From positions 137,059,666 to 137,123,665 of the forward strand of contig JBOZIK010000001.1 of the NCBI GenBank assembly GCA_051453625.1: 64,000 nt of DNA. The letters are read 5' to 3'. Position numbers and translations under genes: made by a program. Shown piece by piece: positions 1 through 12,379 of the stretch. Source of the stretch: Welwitschia mirabilis (lineage: Eukaryota; Gnetophyta; Gnetopsida; Welwitschiales). The notes beneath the pieces were generated by a model. That model did not search any database, had not been told where the DNA came from, and saw only the letters and a list, made by a program, of their open reading frames with translations. Position 1 is the stretch's first letter, and each line of letters opens with the position of its first letter.

Positions 1-141
1 TTATGTGAGATATCTATTTATTTTATGAATGACAGAATCCTTTTGAACTTAAGCACTTGCACAAATACACACTGCAATAAAAGGCATGTTAAACATAAAA
101 ACTAGACTAGGAGTTTCATGGTTACTCATAAAGATAAGTTT

Positions 142-161
142 ATTAATAATAATAATAATAA
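142..161. repeat. (TAA)n microsatellite
   Basis: A short run of TAA/AAT trinucleotides lies in AT-rich sequence and merges into an A-rich tract. Confidence 0.85.
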
Positions 162-3100
162 AAAAGAAAAGTTTGTAATTGGTCTTTAAGATATAGTAAC
201 TAATATGAAACAAAATGGGGGTAGTGATAAGCTTGAAAGATGTGCTTTTAATATCTTACTAAAGATTTAAAAGGATGATATATAAAATAACATTAATTAA
301 TATAGACATGATTAAATATATCTAAGTTTTATGATGTATGAATCTATGAAGAATTAAGATCAGAAATACCTCATTCTTTTTATGAACTTTATAGTTATCC
401 TATCATATATGATATTATGAAGTAGTATTTTTAGGATATTTTTACATATTATTTACAATATCTATTTTAGTCAATAAGACATAATTCGATAATTGAAAAA
501 CTCATACTTTGACATTAATCAAATCATGAGGATGACCTTCAAATTAGTTTGAGCCTAATTTTTATGTCTTATAGGAAATAAACATGTATGGCGTCATGTA
601 TGACAATGATTTAATATTAAATAGATAATAAGATTTTATAAGAATTAATTATTTTAAAAATATTAATTTATATCTTTATGTTTAATCTAATTATAAAGTC
701 TAAAATTAATTTTTAGTTTATATCTTTTTTAATTCACCTTAAAAAAGTATTTATATTTATTTTTTACTTTTATCTTTCTATTTTTATAATTAAAAATTTA
801 TATAAGTGTGTAATATGTTTTAATATATATTACTTATAAATATTTTAAAATCATAAATAAAACTATAATTTTACAAAACTAGACCTATTATACAATAGAA
901 CTTCTAGTAAAGTCATAGTGATGAAGACTAGTCTAAACAAAAAGAAGTTTATGGTCATAACCATGATAAAATTGTAGCATTTTCTATTTAAAATGCTTAG
1001 TTTTTATGTCCTCAAAATGATAGTAATGTAAAATAATTTAAAGATAAAATACAATTTTATTAGTAAGTTCAAATTAATTAGGTAGATATTTAAGAGATTA
1101 TAAACTATTGTACTATAATATTCAAGATGGACTTAAAGGATGTTACTCTGATCCTAAATCTTACTTGATAAAAAAGAATATTTTAGATTAATTAAAGGAT
1201 ACATAATATAGATTCATTTCCTTAGTTAAAATATTATGGTTAAATTATTAAGATATGTGTATCCAAAAATGTATAATCCAAAGATAAAAAACTTATTTTA
1301 AGAATAATAGGCATTAGGAAATAATACTAAGGATTCAAAATTAGATTGGAGTTTATCTTTTATAATTATAATATAATAGAAATATAGAAAAAATGGAAAA
1401 GATTTTAATCTAAAAATAAAAAATCTCTAACATAAAAACATACATGTAAATTGGTTATACAGATATTGTAAGATTATTTACATATTTTTATATGAAAAGT
1501 ACACAATAAAAGTCAATTAAAAAAATAATTTAAAAAAAAGACATCATCGGTATGATAGGGACTATGGAATAATACTAATGTTTTACTATTAAATTGTAAT
1601 GTACCTTTTAAATTCTATTATCATAGAAACAGATATCATAAAAATGTTGGAATAAATTATAACATGAATATTTTATATATGTAAAATTTAAACTTTATAA
1701 AATGATAAATAATTAATAGTAAAATATTTACATAAAATAAAAATTTTTTTAAAATTTGAAGAAAATTTTTAAGATAAAATAGGAGTTAAGAATAGGACAT
1801 AGTTTCATATTTCATACAAAGAAGTTATTATCCACATTTTAAAGAGTGCTAATGGTTATGTTCTTACTATAAAACTAAGAAGAGAGAAAAATAAGAGATA
1901 CCAAAAAAACATTCTAAGAAGGAAAATGATCATAGTATTCATTGGAGAAGGTACTATTTAGTGCAACTTTCAAATTTTAAGCATGAGAGCACACCTAGTA
2001 GGATCCCATAGAACCTTAGTTGTATTTAATGAAATGTAGTCAAGATCAAAAAATGCAAATAGGAAAAGAAATCATAGATAGCCAAAACATTTATGCAACT
2101 AATCTTGACCAAAAGTAGTAATCTTAAAATGTTACAAGTTATAATAAAAAGAATCTATAATATTGTAATGAGAACAAAATGTCTGCTAATGCCTCATTTT
2201 TATCAAGTGTTTACTAAGTCTAAAACCTTGATAAAGAAGACATCATAAAAAAGAAGATATCTTAGGGATTATTTGTATTTTTCAAGAATTAAAGATAACT
2301 TAAAGTCAAGTATCTTAAGAGAAACTAATAGATTAGAGGAGATTAGCTTCAAAAACTTCTAATTATAAGGTAGGTTATGCTTGTAGCCTTTTCTTACTAG
2401 TATAACTAAGGAAATGAATAGTATTTGGCTAATACTATAAGGTTTCTTCTTTAGAAATTGCAATATTATCAATATCTTATTAAATATGAGAATTAAGCAA
2501 GTAGATTATTTTCAAAAAAAAGAATGAAGATTATCATAAATTAAGTTTTAGTAAGAAGGACCTCTTTCATTGGGAGTTTAAACATCTTTTATTTGTATAA
2601 ATACTCTTTTAGTGAAAGTAAAGCATAGTTATTCTAGTGATTAGTTTATTTAAAATATTTAAATAGGAACAAAATAGTTCCAAAAGAAGAGCCAAATAAT
2701 CTTTTAATATGATTTCAATTAAACTAAATAGACTATAAAAAGTGTATAGACAAAAAATGACAAGAGAGAAGATTGCATTAGAAAAAGTTAAACCTTTCCA
2801 ATAAGTAGATCCTTATAGACAGTAATTAGTAATTGCATTATGAATGAGGATCTTCTAAAGATCATCATTATTAATAGCTCAAATAATTCATTTCGTAGTA
2901 ATAGCTTTTTCTTAGATAGATAGAGATGGAATTCCAATGCCTTCGAAATTTCTTGATCTATAAAAAATTTTTCCAAGCAACATTATAAAACTTAGATCTT
3001 TAAGGTTGGTGGTCCCAAATGAGATTTCTCAAGCCATTTGTTTATGTAGGTATATAAAGCATTATAAGGGGCAAAATAAGAAGAGTAAGACATATGGTAA

Positions 3101-3419
3101 GATAAGATACCTTTTTTACTAATAATAATTCCACTAGAAAAAGAATTTATTTTTTTGAGGTGCTAATTTTTCTTTTAATTTTTTTCTTATGTTCATTTCC
3201 AAAATTAGTGCCAAGTGACTTCAAAGTTAAAATAAATGTAAAGAAGTGTAAAACTCTCTTCTAGGTGGATGCGTTTTTGAGGAAAAGGAAAGAAGGGGAT
3301 TAGGCTGGCCTCTAGATAGAAGGTTAGTTTTCCTAATTGAGTAGAAATCTTAAAATCTTATAAAATATGTCAAGATAATTTAAGAGTTTCTTATGGATCT
3401 AATTAACATGAATGTAGCA

Positions 3420-3760
3420 TCAAGATTAATTATAGACTCAAGGAGAGGTGTTTGATGCAAATTAAATTTATTTTTAATATATTAATTAGTTTTAAAGTTT
3501 CCAAAATACTTTAAAGTTATTTATAGAAACTTCTACTAGCCTCGTTAATTTTTAAAACTTCCTTCTTAGATTAATTTTAGAAACTTCATTTTCCCTTAGA
3601 GGTGACTATAAAATACCATTTAGGTAATTTTTCCAAACATCTCTTGGAAACAAATGGATATGGAAACCATATAGTTGAAACTATTCTTTCATTTCTTATT
3701 AATAAAGGTAAGTTTTTCACTTTTGTTCAAGTAAGTGTATAGGTTTTTTGCATTTTAGTT
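3420..3760 (+). promoter_or_regulatory. Possible solo-LTR or LTR leader with TATA box
   Basis: A TATAAAAT at 3607-3614 follows a series of similar 'aaacttc'-containing stretches and precedes an unsplit leader containing 'aataaaggtaag'. The layout (U3 with short repeats, TATA box, leader) resembles a plant Copia LTR. No second copy was found in the window, so a solo LTR or chance are both possible. Confidence 0.25.
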
Positions 3761-4996
3761 TACATCATTAGATAAAAATATTTATCTATTTTTTATTTTT
3801 TTAATTTAGAAGATCAAGTGAATTGCTTGATGGAGTTACATATAAAATTCATCATAGTCTTATCTTTGAAAAAAGACATTATAATATTCTTAAGGGGTTA
3901 TAATATAATCTATCTTTCATAAGGTAAAAATAATCACATTTTCTAATTGATACTATATTCCTTGTAACCTAGTGGATACATTAAATATTAACTACATAAT
4001 ATAACATGACAAGTTGGAAATTGACATTAGTTTAACTATATCTTAGAAGAATACCTCCAACTAGACCTAAAACTTATACATAATATATGTTTAACACAAT
4101 TCAACTAATGTTTTAATTCATAGAATCATTACAGTTTCTTACATTTTGTATTCCTAAATTATACAAACATTAATCCAAGATATTATTACATTAAAATTGT
4201 AGAAGAATAGAGATTCGTTTTGATGGAATTGGATTCCTTTCTGGTATACTTGTAAAGCAATCCAAGATGTTTATTTAAACTTGGAAATAGGAAAAACATT
4301 ATTTATTCTCATGTTCAAATAATTAATAGATTTAAAGCACTTTAACTAAGAATCTGAGCTTTTATGAAGTCCTTTTCTATATAAAAACCCTCTAGTAAAA
4401 AATGCATTTTGAATAGATAGTTGGATTACATAAAATAATTACAAAGCTATCAAATAAAAATAATAAATATTATCTTTCTAATATTTTCCTTAGAAAAAAT
4501 GACACCATTATAGATTATCTACTCTAAAAAAGTATACCATCTTTTTGAATGTAATTTATGTATTAGTATCATTTTATCATTTTATTAAAAAAAATGTGTG
4601 AATCTTTCAACTATATTATTTTATTACAACATTTAGGCTACTATGTTTATATTTTTTTCATGTATAATACCACTACCTAAGAATGCCATCTTGATATACA
4701 ATCATTCAAGAGCTAGGTTTTAACATGCATAAAAAACAAGAATTATTTTCATTAAAATATGTATAAAGAATGTTTTTATGAAGTTAATAGTTAATGCTAA
4801 AGCTTTGAAAAAAGCCCTTCACTATAAAGTGAGGACTTACAACATACTTTTACTAGTAGATTTTAGTTTGACCTCTTGGAATAATAAATGAGGCCTATGT
4901 ATAATTTTGTACAAGATAATTTACCTCTCCTTTAATTATTGCATTATACATTTTTGCATTTGAACTATGCATGTACTTTGGTTTATATTTAGTATT

Positions 4997-5050
4997 AACT
5001 ATCAACATGTAATACATAATTAGAACTATCAACATGTAATACATAATTAG
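4997..5050. repeat. Perfect 27-bp tandem duplication
   Basis: Two identical 27-bp units, 4997-5023 and 5024-5050, lie head to tail. Perfect identity in such a decayed region suggests a recent slippage event. Confidence 0.9.
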
Positions 5051-6289
5051 GAGATGGAGAAAACTTTAATGGATGTTTACTATTTCTCATGGGACATCTC
5101 ACCTAGTATGAAAATGAAACATTAGGTTACTTAGTAGTAGATTCTCAATTAACATAAAGAGGAATTATAGGTGGAATACCTTCACAATTTGTAACCTCAA
5201 TTATCTCTGCTATGATTTAGAAAAAGTATACTTGTACATTCTCCAACTTTGACATAAGTCCTTTATAATATTTATAAGGTCCTAAGACATGATTCTGAGA
5301 ATAAATTTTTCACTCTTAAGACTATCTTAAGTATGAAGCCATTTAATAATGTGTAAGAAGTTATTTATAAGAGAGGTAAACAATAGTATTAAAGAATGTG
5401 AAAGACTATAATTTTTTTAAATATCTATCAAACTCATTAAGATAATTCTTATCCCCATTATTAATCCATTTATAAATATTAATATCCACATGAGCCTTAA
5501 ATATTTTTAATGCTTTAATACTTAGTGATTTTTAGAGTACAAAATGACATCTTCATAGTAAAGCATCAATATAAATAAAAAAGTAATATTATTCCACTTA
5601 AAAAAGGAAATATTAAGCTAACCAAAAATTAACAAACAAAAATTAACACACATTACATTATGGCTTTGGTCTTCTCAAATAGTATTAAAGTATGGGCTTT
5701 TAAACTAGTTTAATTTTGATGTTTCATTTAAGAAATTGTAATTATTTCTTATACTTGATATTAGAGTGAAGGAATAATGCTTAGTAAAGTCTCATGTGTT
5801 AGCATGAAATTAGATGATTAAGATAAACATTTAGACTTTTGTTTGGTTTTCGTAATAGTCAAGATGTACTTAATAATTTAGAATATTATGAAATAAAACA
5901 ATAATATAGAGTTAGTAAGGTTAACTAAGTAGGTAGATTTTCAAGATGTTAATTGAAGGCTGAATATCTATTAGTGTAATTCAATTAGTGTAAAGAAATA
6001 GATTATTAAAGATATGTTAATTAATCAATGAAATGGGTCGTATGATAGGGATTAAAGTACCATCATACTATGCTTATGGATAAAAAACCATCCATTCCCC
6101 CATTCCACAACCAAAAAACAAAAGGTCAATGCCATTCAATGTTAACCAACCAAAAAATAAGAAAAAAAAGCCTTAGGATGAAGGCACAAACATGATTGAT
6201 AAAAAGCATTTAAAATTTAAAGTATATGCTTTAAAACCTTATGTTTTGATATTATTTTTTAACTTAAAAGAAAATTATATAAAATCTTA

Positions 6290-7530
6290 TATTTAAATAA
6301 ATATTTTTAATTTTTAAAGCATATTATTTGAAACTATGAAATGTATAATTTATTCTTTAGGACTATTTCTCTCATTCACATACTATATCTAGCTTTTGTA
6401 TTATAAACATAAGAGATAAACATCATTGTTTATTTGATCTTAGTATTTAACTAAGATAAATTACCATTCCTTTTATGCATTTCCTTGACAAATGTTTTCT
6501 CTAAAAAAGACTCCAAAAAAATGTTCAAATAAAAAGGTTCTAAGGAGAAAAATTTCTATGCAACCTATGAGAATAAATGAGAAGTATGAAGAAAAAAATG
6601 TAATATAATTTAAATGAAATTTTATTAAGATACATTTGGTTTAAATGGATAGTTACTTATTTTACTATAGCCACATTATCATAAGATGCTTATCTTATAC
6701 TACTAATAAAAAACTAGTCTAAAACTAATAATGGTGATAGAAGTAAAGGAAACTAGCCTACCCTTACATAACCACCCAATAATGACAATGATGAGGAAAA
6801 CTATGATCAGATAAAAAAAAATAAAACTAGTTAAATTTCATATGTAGCTATTTTTAAATTGTGAGTAGAATAATAATATTTTATTTATCTCTTGATGGTC
6901 ATAGGTATTTATGTTTATAATGACTTAAAGATTTTTGCCATTGTAAAGAGTTATGATGATTAGGATCTAGCTCCTTCTTCATCATTATTAGCTCCTAGGA
7001 GATAAAAGTACTTCAATTCTTTAAACATATCTGAGAATGACTCCAAGATGGATATGAAGATAGATGAGCTTGAAATCCTAAGGTTATACAATTAAATTTA
7101 TTTATTTAAAATCATGATATGTAGAATTCTTTTTTTCCTTTCATTTTAAGTGAAATTGTATATTATTTTGAGTATTTTGTATTCTTATTTATGTGCATAA
7201 TTTCATAGATAAATATTTAGATTATACTACTAATATTACTAGCTACTTAGATACCCTTACACTGATTATCATAATATTTATAAGCTAGTTCTAAATGATT
7301 GATAATGTGAGGATAAGAATACATCAAACATTGATAACTATAAATAAAGGAATTAATTTTTAATGGATTATAGCTAGCATGATATGTATAACTATATTCA
7401 TAGTATTACTGATGACAACATAATCTTTGTGTAGTAAAGATTTAATTCCCTAAAGTCATTAAGGAGTAAGGTATTGAGTAAAATAAAGAATCAGTGTTCA
7501 TGGGGAAATCTAGCTATGCTTGTATATATC
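6290..7530 (+). repeat. Dispersed repeat family R1, copy 1
   Basis: This stretch is collinear with 46430-47650 in the same orientation. Shared landmarks in order are a 'catattatttgaa' block, 'cctatgagaataaa', a GATGATG-rich block ending in a possible splice donor (AAG|GT, near 7081 and 47243), 'tattattttgagta' and 'acaacataatcttt'. By eye roughly three quarters of aligned bases agree. No LTR, terminal inverted repeat or coding family is recognisable. It could be a DNA transposon, an internal retroelement fragment or an old segmental duplication. Confidence 0.7.
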
Positions 7531-8028
7531 ATTAATGTATGATAAATAGCAAGATCATCCTAGAGAAGTAAATCTTGCATGACTAGACTTAACTTCTACT
7601 AATAATACTAGGACTTTTATTTATAGTATAGTTCCAATGTTATTCTTTCACAGAGAGAGATAATAAGAGTTATCACCAAAACAAGCACAATGATAATGAG
7701 TAATAGAGAGTGAAACTATATAAGAGATCTCTGAATGTGATAAAGCATTCAAACTAATATAATAACTTCATGAAAAAATATAATTACCAAGTAAATTCAT
7801 GTAGTTTTTACTTCCAACTCAAGCACAATGGCATAATCTCATCTATCATAAATATGAATGCTCATGTAGTTCTAGATTAATACAATGGTATAATCTTATT
7901 CATCATAGACATAAGGGTGATATATCCAAGTAAACTTCCTTTCGTAGTAAGAATAATAAGCATTAAAAGTAGGGGTATCCCAAGATCCATCAAATAAACA
8001 TTCAGGTTATGCAAGCTAAAATGAAAAT

Positions 8029-8033
8029 GAAAA
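8029..8033. repeat. Target-site duplication GAAAA, left side of Gypsy-A
   Basis: GAAAA lies directly before the TGTAATGTT end of the outer LTR. The same pentamer follows the opposite LTR at 43655-43659. A perfect match across 35.6 kb of nested sequence defines Gypsy-A as one insertion. Confidence 0.85.
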
Positions 8034-8158
8034 TGTAATGTTCCATTTTACTACTTTAAGATAATTTCATGTAAAAAGGGAATATATAAACATTATGCTA
8101 TAATCAATAAGAACAACAAGGAAAAATTTAGTAGAATGATGGATTTTATTATTGATAT
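8034..8158 (-). repeat. Gypsy-A 3' LTR, outer fragment
   Basis: This 125-bp piece matches the first part of the intact LTR at 43236-43654, including the TGTAATGTT terminus. It stops where Copia-1 begins. The remaining 300 bp continues at 23828-24127; the two pieces total about 425 bp against 419 bp for the other LTR. Confidence 0.88.
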
Positions 8159-9303
8159 TATTAAGTTATGTTGTAAATTGATGTTAAATTAACATTTATT
8201 TGTATAGTTTAAATATGTTATAAATATGTTAGGTTAATAAAGTTTTTACAGGTTAAGCATAAAATAATATTTTTCTTAGATCTTATCCTCACTTGAAAAA
8301 CTATCAATTTTTATAAGGATTCAATCAAATATCATAAGGTGATCAACTATTTTGAGATAAAGGGGGTTGACCACATGCCAAGAGGGATCAACTAAACCTA
8401 AACAAAGGTAGTCAACTAGATGTCAGTTGGAGTCAATTGGATTATGAGTCATAAGCCTATAAGATCAACTAAAAGAAAGAGGGGTCTATCGACTCAAGTA
8501 ATGGCAATTAATCAGGTCGAATAAATATTTCAAGGGGTTGACCCGTTAGGGAGAAAGAAATTTTATTTGGAATGTTGTCTAAGTGTCACTCCTTTTGTTT
8601 TTAGTTATAGGAATGTCAGATTCACTTTTCAATGTACTAAATATATCTCCTATATAAACAAATAAATATAAATCTTTTTGGCCTCTAATTTTCTCTAAGA
8701 AAATCACATTTCAACTAGTGATATATATTGATCAAAAGTAATCTACTACACTGTACAAGCTTGTACTTGTGAGTTAATTATTGTACTTTCAATCTGGTAA
8801 AGNNNNNNNNNNNNNNNNNNNNNNNNNNNNNNNNNNNNNNNNNNNNNNNNNNNNNNNNNNNNNNNNNNNNNNNNNNNNNNNNNNNNNNNNNNNNNNNNNN
8901 NNCTTGTGAGTTAATTATTGTACTTTCAATCTGGTAAAGCTAGTGTACTTAGGCATACTACACTTAAAGGTTGAGACTAAGCCTTAAAAGTCCACTTGTA
9001 AAGATTACAGGTTAATTTAGAAACCTATAAAGAAAGAAATAAGAATTTAGATTATCTTAGGATTGAAGCTAATAATCAAGAGTAGAGTAGGGACATTTTT
9101 CCAAATAACTATAAATTATTTTATCTCGTGCACATATTTTAGTATTTTCATTTTAGTTATTTTCTTGTGCTTTTTCTCATTAAAATTTATTTTGATATTT
9201 TTTTAATTTTTTTTAAATATATTATTATTTTCTTGTGAATAATTTTAAGAATATTAACTTCTTATAAAACCTATTCCTCCCCCAAGGATTTGTAGATCCT
9301 TCA
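8159..9303 (+). repeat. Copia-1 5' LTR
   Basis: Homologous to 22388-23822. Both copies begin with a degenerate TA (expected TG), share 'ttatgttg', 'aataaagttttta/tagg' and 'atatctcctatata' (a TATA-like core promoter at about 8645-8658), and end in GATCCTTCA. An array of GTCAAC/GTCGAC-like motifs lies at 8340-8540. The copies differ at roughly one base in five by eye, so the insertion is old. A 100-N gap interrupts this copy at 8803-8902. Confidence 0.85.
8803..8902. other. Assembly gap (100 N) with duplicated flanks
   Basis: The 37 bp before the gap (8766-8802) are repeated exactly after it (8903-8939). An exactly 100-N gap with repeated edges suggests unmerged contig ends rather than missing sequence. 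Confidence 0.85.
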
Positions 9304-9305
9304 TT

Positions 9306-9318
9306 TGGTATCTGAGCC
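9306..9318 (+). other. Copia-1 primer-binding site (tRNA-Met type)
   Basis: TGGTATCTGAGCC lies two bases after the LTR end at 9303. It differs at one position from the usual plant initiator tRNA-Met primer site, and its position is as expected. Confidence 0.88.
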
Positions 9319-9370
9319 CTAGGTTAAGTTAGTAGTAGATTCTAATAAATCTTGAATCATAACCATAGCC

Positions 9371-10930
9371 ATGAGTAATCCCTTAGATGAATTCTCTACC
9401 ATAAAGTTATTGCTATTTGATGGAACCAACTATGCTTATTAAAAGAACAGGATGAAAATTTTCCTTAAGTCCCTTGAAGCTAACATAGAAGAGGTAATTT
9501 AAAATGGGTATGAACATCCTATAACAAACAAGAAGGATAGTAGTGAAAATACCAAAACCATTTTGAAACTAAAAGATCAATGGACTCTTATTGATAATGC
9601 TATGGCAACTATGGATTTCCATGCTATTAATGCTATCTTTTGTGCTATTTGTATAGAAGAATTTAAGAGGATTGTAAATTACAAATCTACCAAATAAGCA
9701 TGGGACATTCTTGAAATAGCTCATTAAGCGATGTCCACTGTAAAAGAGGTAAAATTATAGATTTTATCTCTAAGTTTAAAGATATTCATATGGATGAGGA
9801 ATAAAATCTTCAAGAGTTCTTTGCCAGATTGACAGATATATTACACTCAATAGCAAGCTTAGGAGAAAAGATGGATAAAGCAAAAGTGGTAAGAAAAGTC
9901 TTAACATATCTTCCTAAGAGTTTTGAATCAAAGGAAACTACCATAGAAGAAAGTAAGAAAATCAAAATAATGGTCCTAGATCAACCACAAGATAATCTTT
10001 AAACTTATGAATTAAAATTTCCTAAAGATAAGAAGAATAGTATTGCATTAAAAAGTATACAAGAAGAAGCAAAATTTCAAAAATTAGATGATGATCTTGA
10101 TGAGGATGAGGTTGCCTTATTAGCAAGAAGATTAAAAAAACTTTTGTTTAGGAAAAGAAGAAATGGAAAATCAAGAAAATTATCTAGAAGGGATCAATTT
10201 AAGCTAAGGAGAGACCAAGAGAAATCCAAGGAAATCTAGTGCTATGTTTGTAAAGGATATAGACATGTTACAAATTAATGCTTAAATAATAAAAGGGATT
10301 AGAGAAAATCTAAGAGATCATTATTTATGACTACTTGGGATAATGTGGATAAGGAAGAAAACCATAGCTATGGTCAAGAGTCTAAGGAAGATAAAAAATT
10401 ATCCTTTATGGAAATAGTTTCATTCTTAAATGAGGTTTCTTGTCAAGCTGAATTAGATGATCTAGATATCATAGAGGAATGAGAAGAAGAATTAGAAGAC
10501 ATCTATCAAGAGCTATACTCAGAATGTAAAAATTTGGTTAAATAAATAAATAATCTAAACAAAATAGTAAATTCTCTACATAAGGAAAAGGAAGCTTTGA
10601 AGGATAGCATCAAGAAAATTCAAATAGAGAACATTGAGCTATTTCAAGAGGTAAAAAGTTTATCTCATTTTATAAGTAAATTTTCTAATAGTTCTACAAA
10701 ATTAGAACAAATTCTTGGAATAAGAAAATTAATCCATGATAAAAGAGGTATCAGGTTTACCTTTACAAAACCACCACTTCTTTTGATTAGGTAACTTGCT
10801 AGAATAAAAATTTTATTTCAAAGATTACCTATCATTTTTGTGGTAAGGTAGGTGACTTAAAATTATTTTGCAAATTTAGAAAGGTTATGCTTTTTTCAAG
10901 CCGTACTAGTACTTTTCCTTTCAAATTTAT
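9371..10930 (+). pseudogene. Copia-1 gag (degenerate)
   Basis: Gag is the capsid/nucleocapsid protein of the virus-like particle. The start ATG at 9371 is followed by 'FDGTNYAY' and 'KNRMKIFLKSLE', characteristic of the Copia gag N-terminus. A CCHC zinc knuckle is visible at 10240-10281 (C-x2-C-x4-H-x4-C, with a stop in the last x4). Stops occur from the first 30 codons on. A lysine/glutamate-rich helical segment follows at 10597-10794. Upstream context is the primer site 53 bp before the ATG. Confidence 0.85.
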
Positions 10931-10973
10931 TTTTAAAATTTCTATACCGTAATAGTTCAAAAGGATTAAGTGT

Positions 10974-11222
10974 GTGAGGGATGACAATTTAAAAATCTTA
11001 TTAATTCAAATAGCTTTCAAGGCTAGTAATGTAACTTTTTGGTACTTGAATAGTGGTTGCTCTTATCATATGACATGTAACAAATCAAGATTCCAATGCT
11101 TGAATGAGTTTGATGCAGGGAAAGTAACTTTTGATGATAATGAAAAGGAAAAAATTGAAGGCATAAGAAGCATTGATGAAGGTAACATTCCTAAAATTAA
11201 TAAAGTTTTATACGTAATTTAA
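10974..11222 (+). pseudogene. Copia-1 protease (active-site Asp lost)
   Basis: An 82-codon open stretch holds the Copia aspartic protease region: 'FWYLNSG' followed by 'CSYHMTCNKSRF'. The catalytic Asp of the D-S-G motif reads Asn (AAT at 11049-11051), a single G-to-A change. The frame then closes at 'VLYVI' stop. This protease normally cleaves the Gag-Pol polyprotein; with Asn at the active site it would be inactive. Confidence 0.85.
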
Positions 11223-11399
11223 AAATAATTTCTTAGTATTAGTTAAATTTTTGATAAAGGTTATAGAGTTGTTCTTAATTGTCATAAGTGCAAAGTTAGA
11301 CATGGTATAATAGATGAATTTCTTCTTAAAGTAAATAGAATAGATAATGTTTATATTATTTATTTACCATTTTTTATTTGTCATGTTTCACAAGTTAAC

Positions 11400-12120
11400 T
11401 AAAAAATTTATAAAACTAATTATTAGGTCATGTAAAATATGATCAGCTTAAAACCATTACCCAAGAAAAAAATTGTGAAAGGGTACCTAAAATCAATATT
11501 AGTAAACATGGGTTGTGTGATGCTTGCCAAAAAGGAAAAAAAATAAGAACCTTACATAAAAGTAAAAAGTTAGCCTTTACAATATTGCCCCTTAAAATTA
11601 TCCATATGGACTTAGTGGGTCCTTCTCAAAATAAAAGCTTAATAAGAAAGAGATGTTTTTTTGGAATGATTGATGACTACTCTAGGCTTATGTAAATTTC
11701 TTTTCTAGGAAACAAAGTTACAAATTTCAAAGATTTATTAAAATATACAACCAAATTCAGAGTAAAAGGGGATACCCTATCAAATAAATTATGAGCAATA
11801 ATGAAGGCAAATTTAAAAAACATCTTTTTGAAAAGTATTGTATGGACAATGGGATAGAACATGAGTTTTCAACACTAAAGATTCCACAACAAAATGAAAT
11901 AGCTAAGAGAAAAAATAGGGTGCTCCATAATATGATAATAATAATGCTAAATGATAAGGAGGTACCAAGAACATTTTGAGCTAAATCAATAAGTAATATA
12001 GGCTATATTATTAATAGGGTGCATCTAAGACCTGGTATATATAAAACTTCCTATGAGCTGTGGAAAGGAAGAAAATCAAATGTGTTTTTTTTAAATTCTT
12101 TGAAAATAAAACAACAAAAG
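11400..12120 (+). pseudogene. Copia-1 integrase (degenerate)
   Basis: The zinc-binding region shows 'CDACQKGKK' near 11517. The core begins with 'IHMDLVGPSQ' (first catalytic Asp kept, near 11608) and 'DDYSRLM'. The second catalytic position reads Asn in 'SNNEGKF' (near 11797), and the third reads Lys in 'PQQNEIAKRKNR' (near 11907), where the family has Glu. Two of three catalytic residues are thus lost by apparent G-to-A changes. The frame shifts near 11700-11790 and there are several stops. Location before reverse transcriptase confirms Copia order. Confidence 0.88.
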
Positions 12121-12379
12121 AATCAACTTTAAAAAATTTTAAATAATTTAAAGATCATTCTTTTGATTTAGTTATTGGAAATGAAAACTCAAGGATGTAC
12201 ACTATATACTATCTTAAAAACTTTTATGCTCATGTTTGTTATGTGCTTAGGTTAAGCCTAAGAAATATAAGGAGGTTAAAACTCATAAAGAATGTACGAT
12301 GGTAATGTAAGAGGAGTTATAGTAATTTAAAAGAAATGATGTTTCATAGCTAGTTAAAAGACCTAAGGATTAGAATGTG

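Larger units (their letters stand above)
1..6289. other. AT-rich sequence, no identifiable gene
   Basis: I see no recognisable coding region, RNA gene or paired LTR in this stretch apart from the small items listed separately. The longest open frame is 62 codons on the minus strand (2788-2976); it resembles no family I know and is the length expected by chance. The base composition matches the decayed retrotransposons further right, so old repeat remnants are likely, but that is inference. Confidence 0.6.

Noticed and set aside
2788-2976. 62-codon minus-strand frame as a host gene
   Set aside because: Length is within chance expectation and composition shows no domain, signal or conserved motif.
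11677-11862. 61-codon minus-strand frame
   Set aside because: It is antisense to the Copia-1 integrase and has no motif of its own.
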